The position numbers and the translations under genes are program-made. The notes under the pieces were generated by a model. The model saw only the letters and a list, made by a program, of their open reading frames with translations. It did not search any database and was not told the origin of the DNA. 64,000 nucleotides of DNA from Rhodanobacter sp. C01 (GTDB taxonomy: Bacteria; Pseudomonadota; Gammaproteobacteria; Xanthomonadales; Rhodanobacteraceae), in contig NZ_MUNR01000006.1 of NCBI RefSeq assembly GCF_002001045.1, positions 227,847-291,846 of the forward strand, written 5' to 3'. Below are positions 63,612 through 64,000 of the stretch, piece after piece (within the stretch, counting starts at the first letter, position 1; each line of letters opens with the position of its first letter).

Positions 63612-63971
63612 ATGAAACGATACCTGGCCTGCATGGCTGTCGTCGGGCTTCTGACGGCATGTACCGACGCACAAAGTCTGCGCGGCACAGTGGCAACCGG
63701 TTACTACGTGGGTGACATAAGCGTGGACGACGTTGCCGGCTGTGTTTCCGGAAGCTGGTCGAAGAAACCGGCCCAAATGGCGGTCGTCCCGCTGTTCGGG
63801 GGCACCAGTATCCAGCTCAGGGACGGGGAGGGTGGCCCGATGTTCGCGATGGTGGATATCGTCGCCACCGGGTCGACCACCACCGCCAAGTACTATTCGA
63901 AGACAGGGCAGCGGGACTGGTACGCCGAACAGGTTATGGACTGCATGCACGCGACCTCTTCCATCGACTAG
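63612..63971 (+). CDS. Small predicted lipoprotein
   Basis: 119 aa with lipobox LLTAC (Cys19) after a hydrophobic signal, so it should be lipidated and cut by LspA. The mature part has one internal Cys (VAGCVSG) and one near the end (MDCMHA), and strands IQLRDGEGGPMFAMVDIVA and TAKYYSKTGQRDWYAEQV. No family recognised. It lies 157 bp after the sigma gene on the same strand, with a TATACA box at 63559-63564 as a weak promoter candidate. Confidence 0.78.
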   Translation: MKRYLACMAVVGLLTACTDAQSLRGTVATGYYVGDISVDDVAGCVSGSWSKKPAQMAVVPLFGGTSIQLRDGEGGPMFAMVDIVATGSTTTAKYYSKTGQRDWYAEQVMDCMHATSSID

Positions 63972-64000
63972 TTAAAACCGGTGACCCAGTGCGGCGCCAT

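Noticed and set aside
1..64000. CRISPR arrays, insertion sequences, prophage or integrative element
   Set aside because: No regularly spaced repeats, transposase, integrase or phage structural genes were seen; the only repeats are REP-type and the Sel1 pair.

Overview
The window looks like a chromosomal segment of a gammaproteobacterium of the order Xanthomonadales, most likely the Rhodanobacter/Dyella/Luteibacter group. This rests on high GC (about 64% by eye), the Xanthomonas-type arginine pathway, the gene order rpsT-ribF-ileS-lspA-ispH, a FimT-PilV-PilW-PilX-PilY1-PilE cluster, and paired GTAGGAGCG-type REP sequences. The genus is inference. I see no prophage, insertion sequence, integrase or CRISPR array.

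Layout. 1-11,000: a rightward arginine/proline biosynthesis run (argF', paiB-like, osmC-like, argG, argE', a fused N-acetylglutamate kinase/synthase, argC, argH, cupin, proB, proA). The pathway runs through N-acetylcitrulline. 11,140-14,310: a leftward BlaI repressor / M56 membrane protease / secreted S41 peptidase module whose two promoters carry the same palindromic operator. 14,590-17,400: a secreted GH31 glycosidase with an inserted beta-sandwich. 17,630-21,820: a VOC protein, an Lrp-type regulator and tryptophan/kynurenine genes (kynureninase, ACMSD). 21,890-25,830: a FUSC-family membrane protein, EfpL and a short-chain dehydrogenase. 26,080-27,030: two tandem RcnB-like periplasmic proteins. 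27,100-32,630: a leucine-degradation operon (liuC, liuD, liuE) trailed by two acetyltransferases and a YdeI-like protein. 32,710-35,130: feoA-feoB plus a Cys-rich membrane peptide. 35,230-37,210: two Sel1-repeat paralogues with a perfectly identical 176-bp tract. 37,410-43,590: rpsT (TTG start), then ribF, ileS, lspA and ispH. 43,664-43,739: tRNA-Thr(CGU). 44,140-51,460: minor type IV pilins and the PilY1 adhesin. 51,510-60,460: recC-recB-recD. 60,660-63,970: an ECF42-type sigma factor with DGPF, PhnB-like and SRPBCC proteins, then a small lipoprotein.

How it works together. Most of the window is housekeeping: amino-acid synthesis, Fe(II) uptake, flavin cofactors, translation, lipoprotein and isoprenoid maturation, recombination. 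The less ordinary parts are: (1) the BlaI/M56/S41 module, where the M56 protein ends in a Pro-rich linker and a Coa1-like domain instead of a penicillin sensor; (2) REPIN-like elements, one lying in frame inside recD and one supplying the argC stop codon; (3) the Sel1 pair, which looks like recent gene conversion; (4) minor pilins with very long or alternative leaders next to a PilY1 with an AT-richer Cys-rich insert; (5) the ECF42 module.
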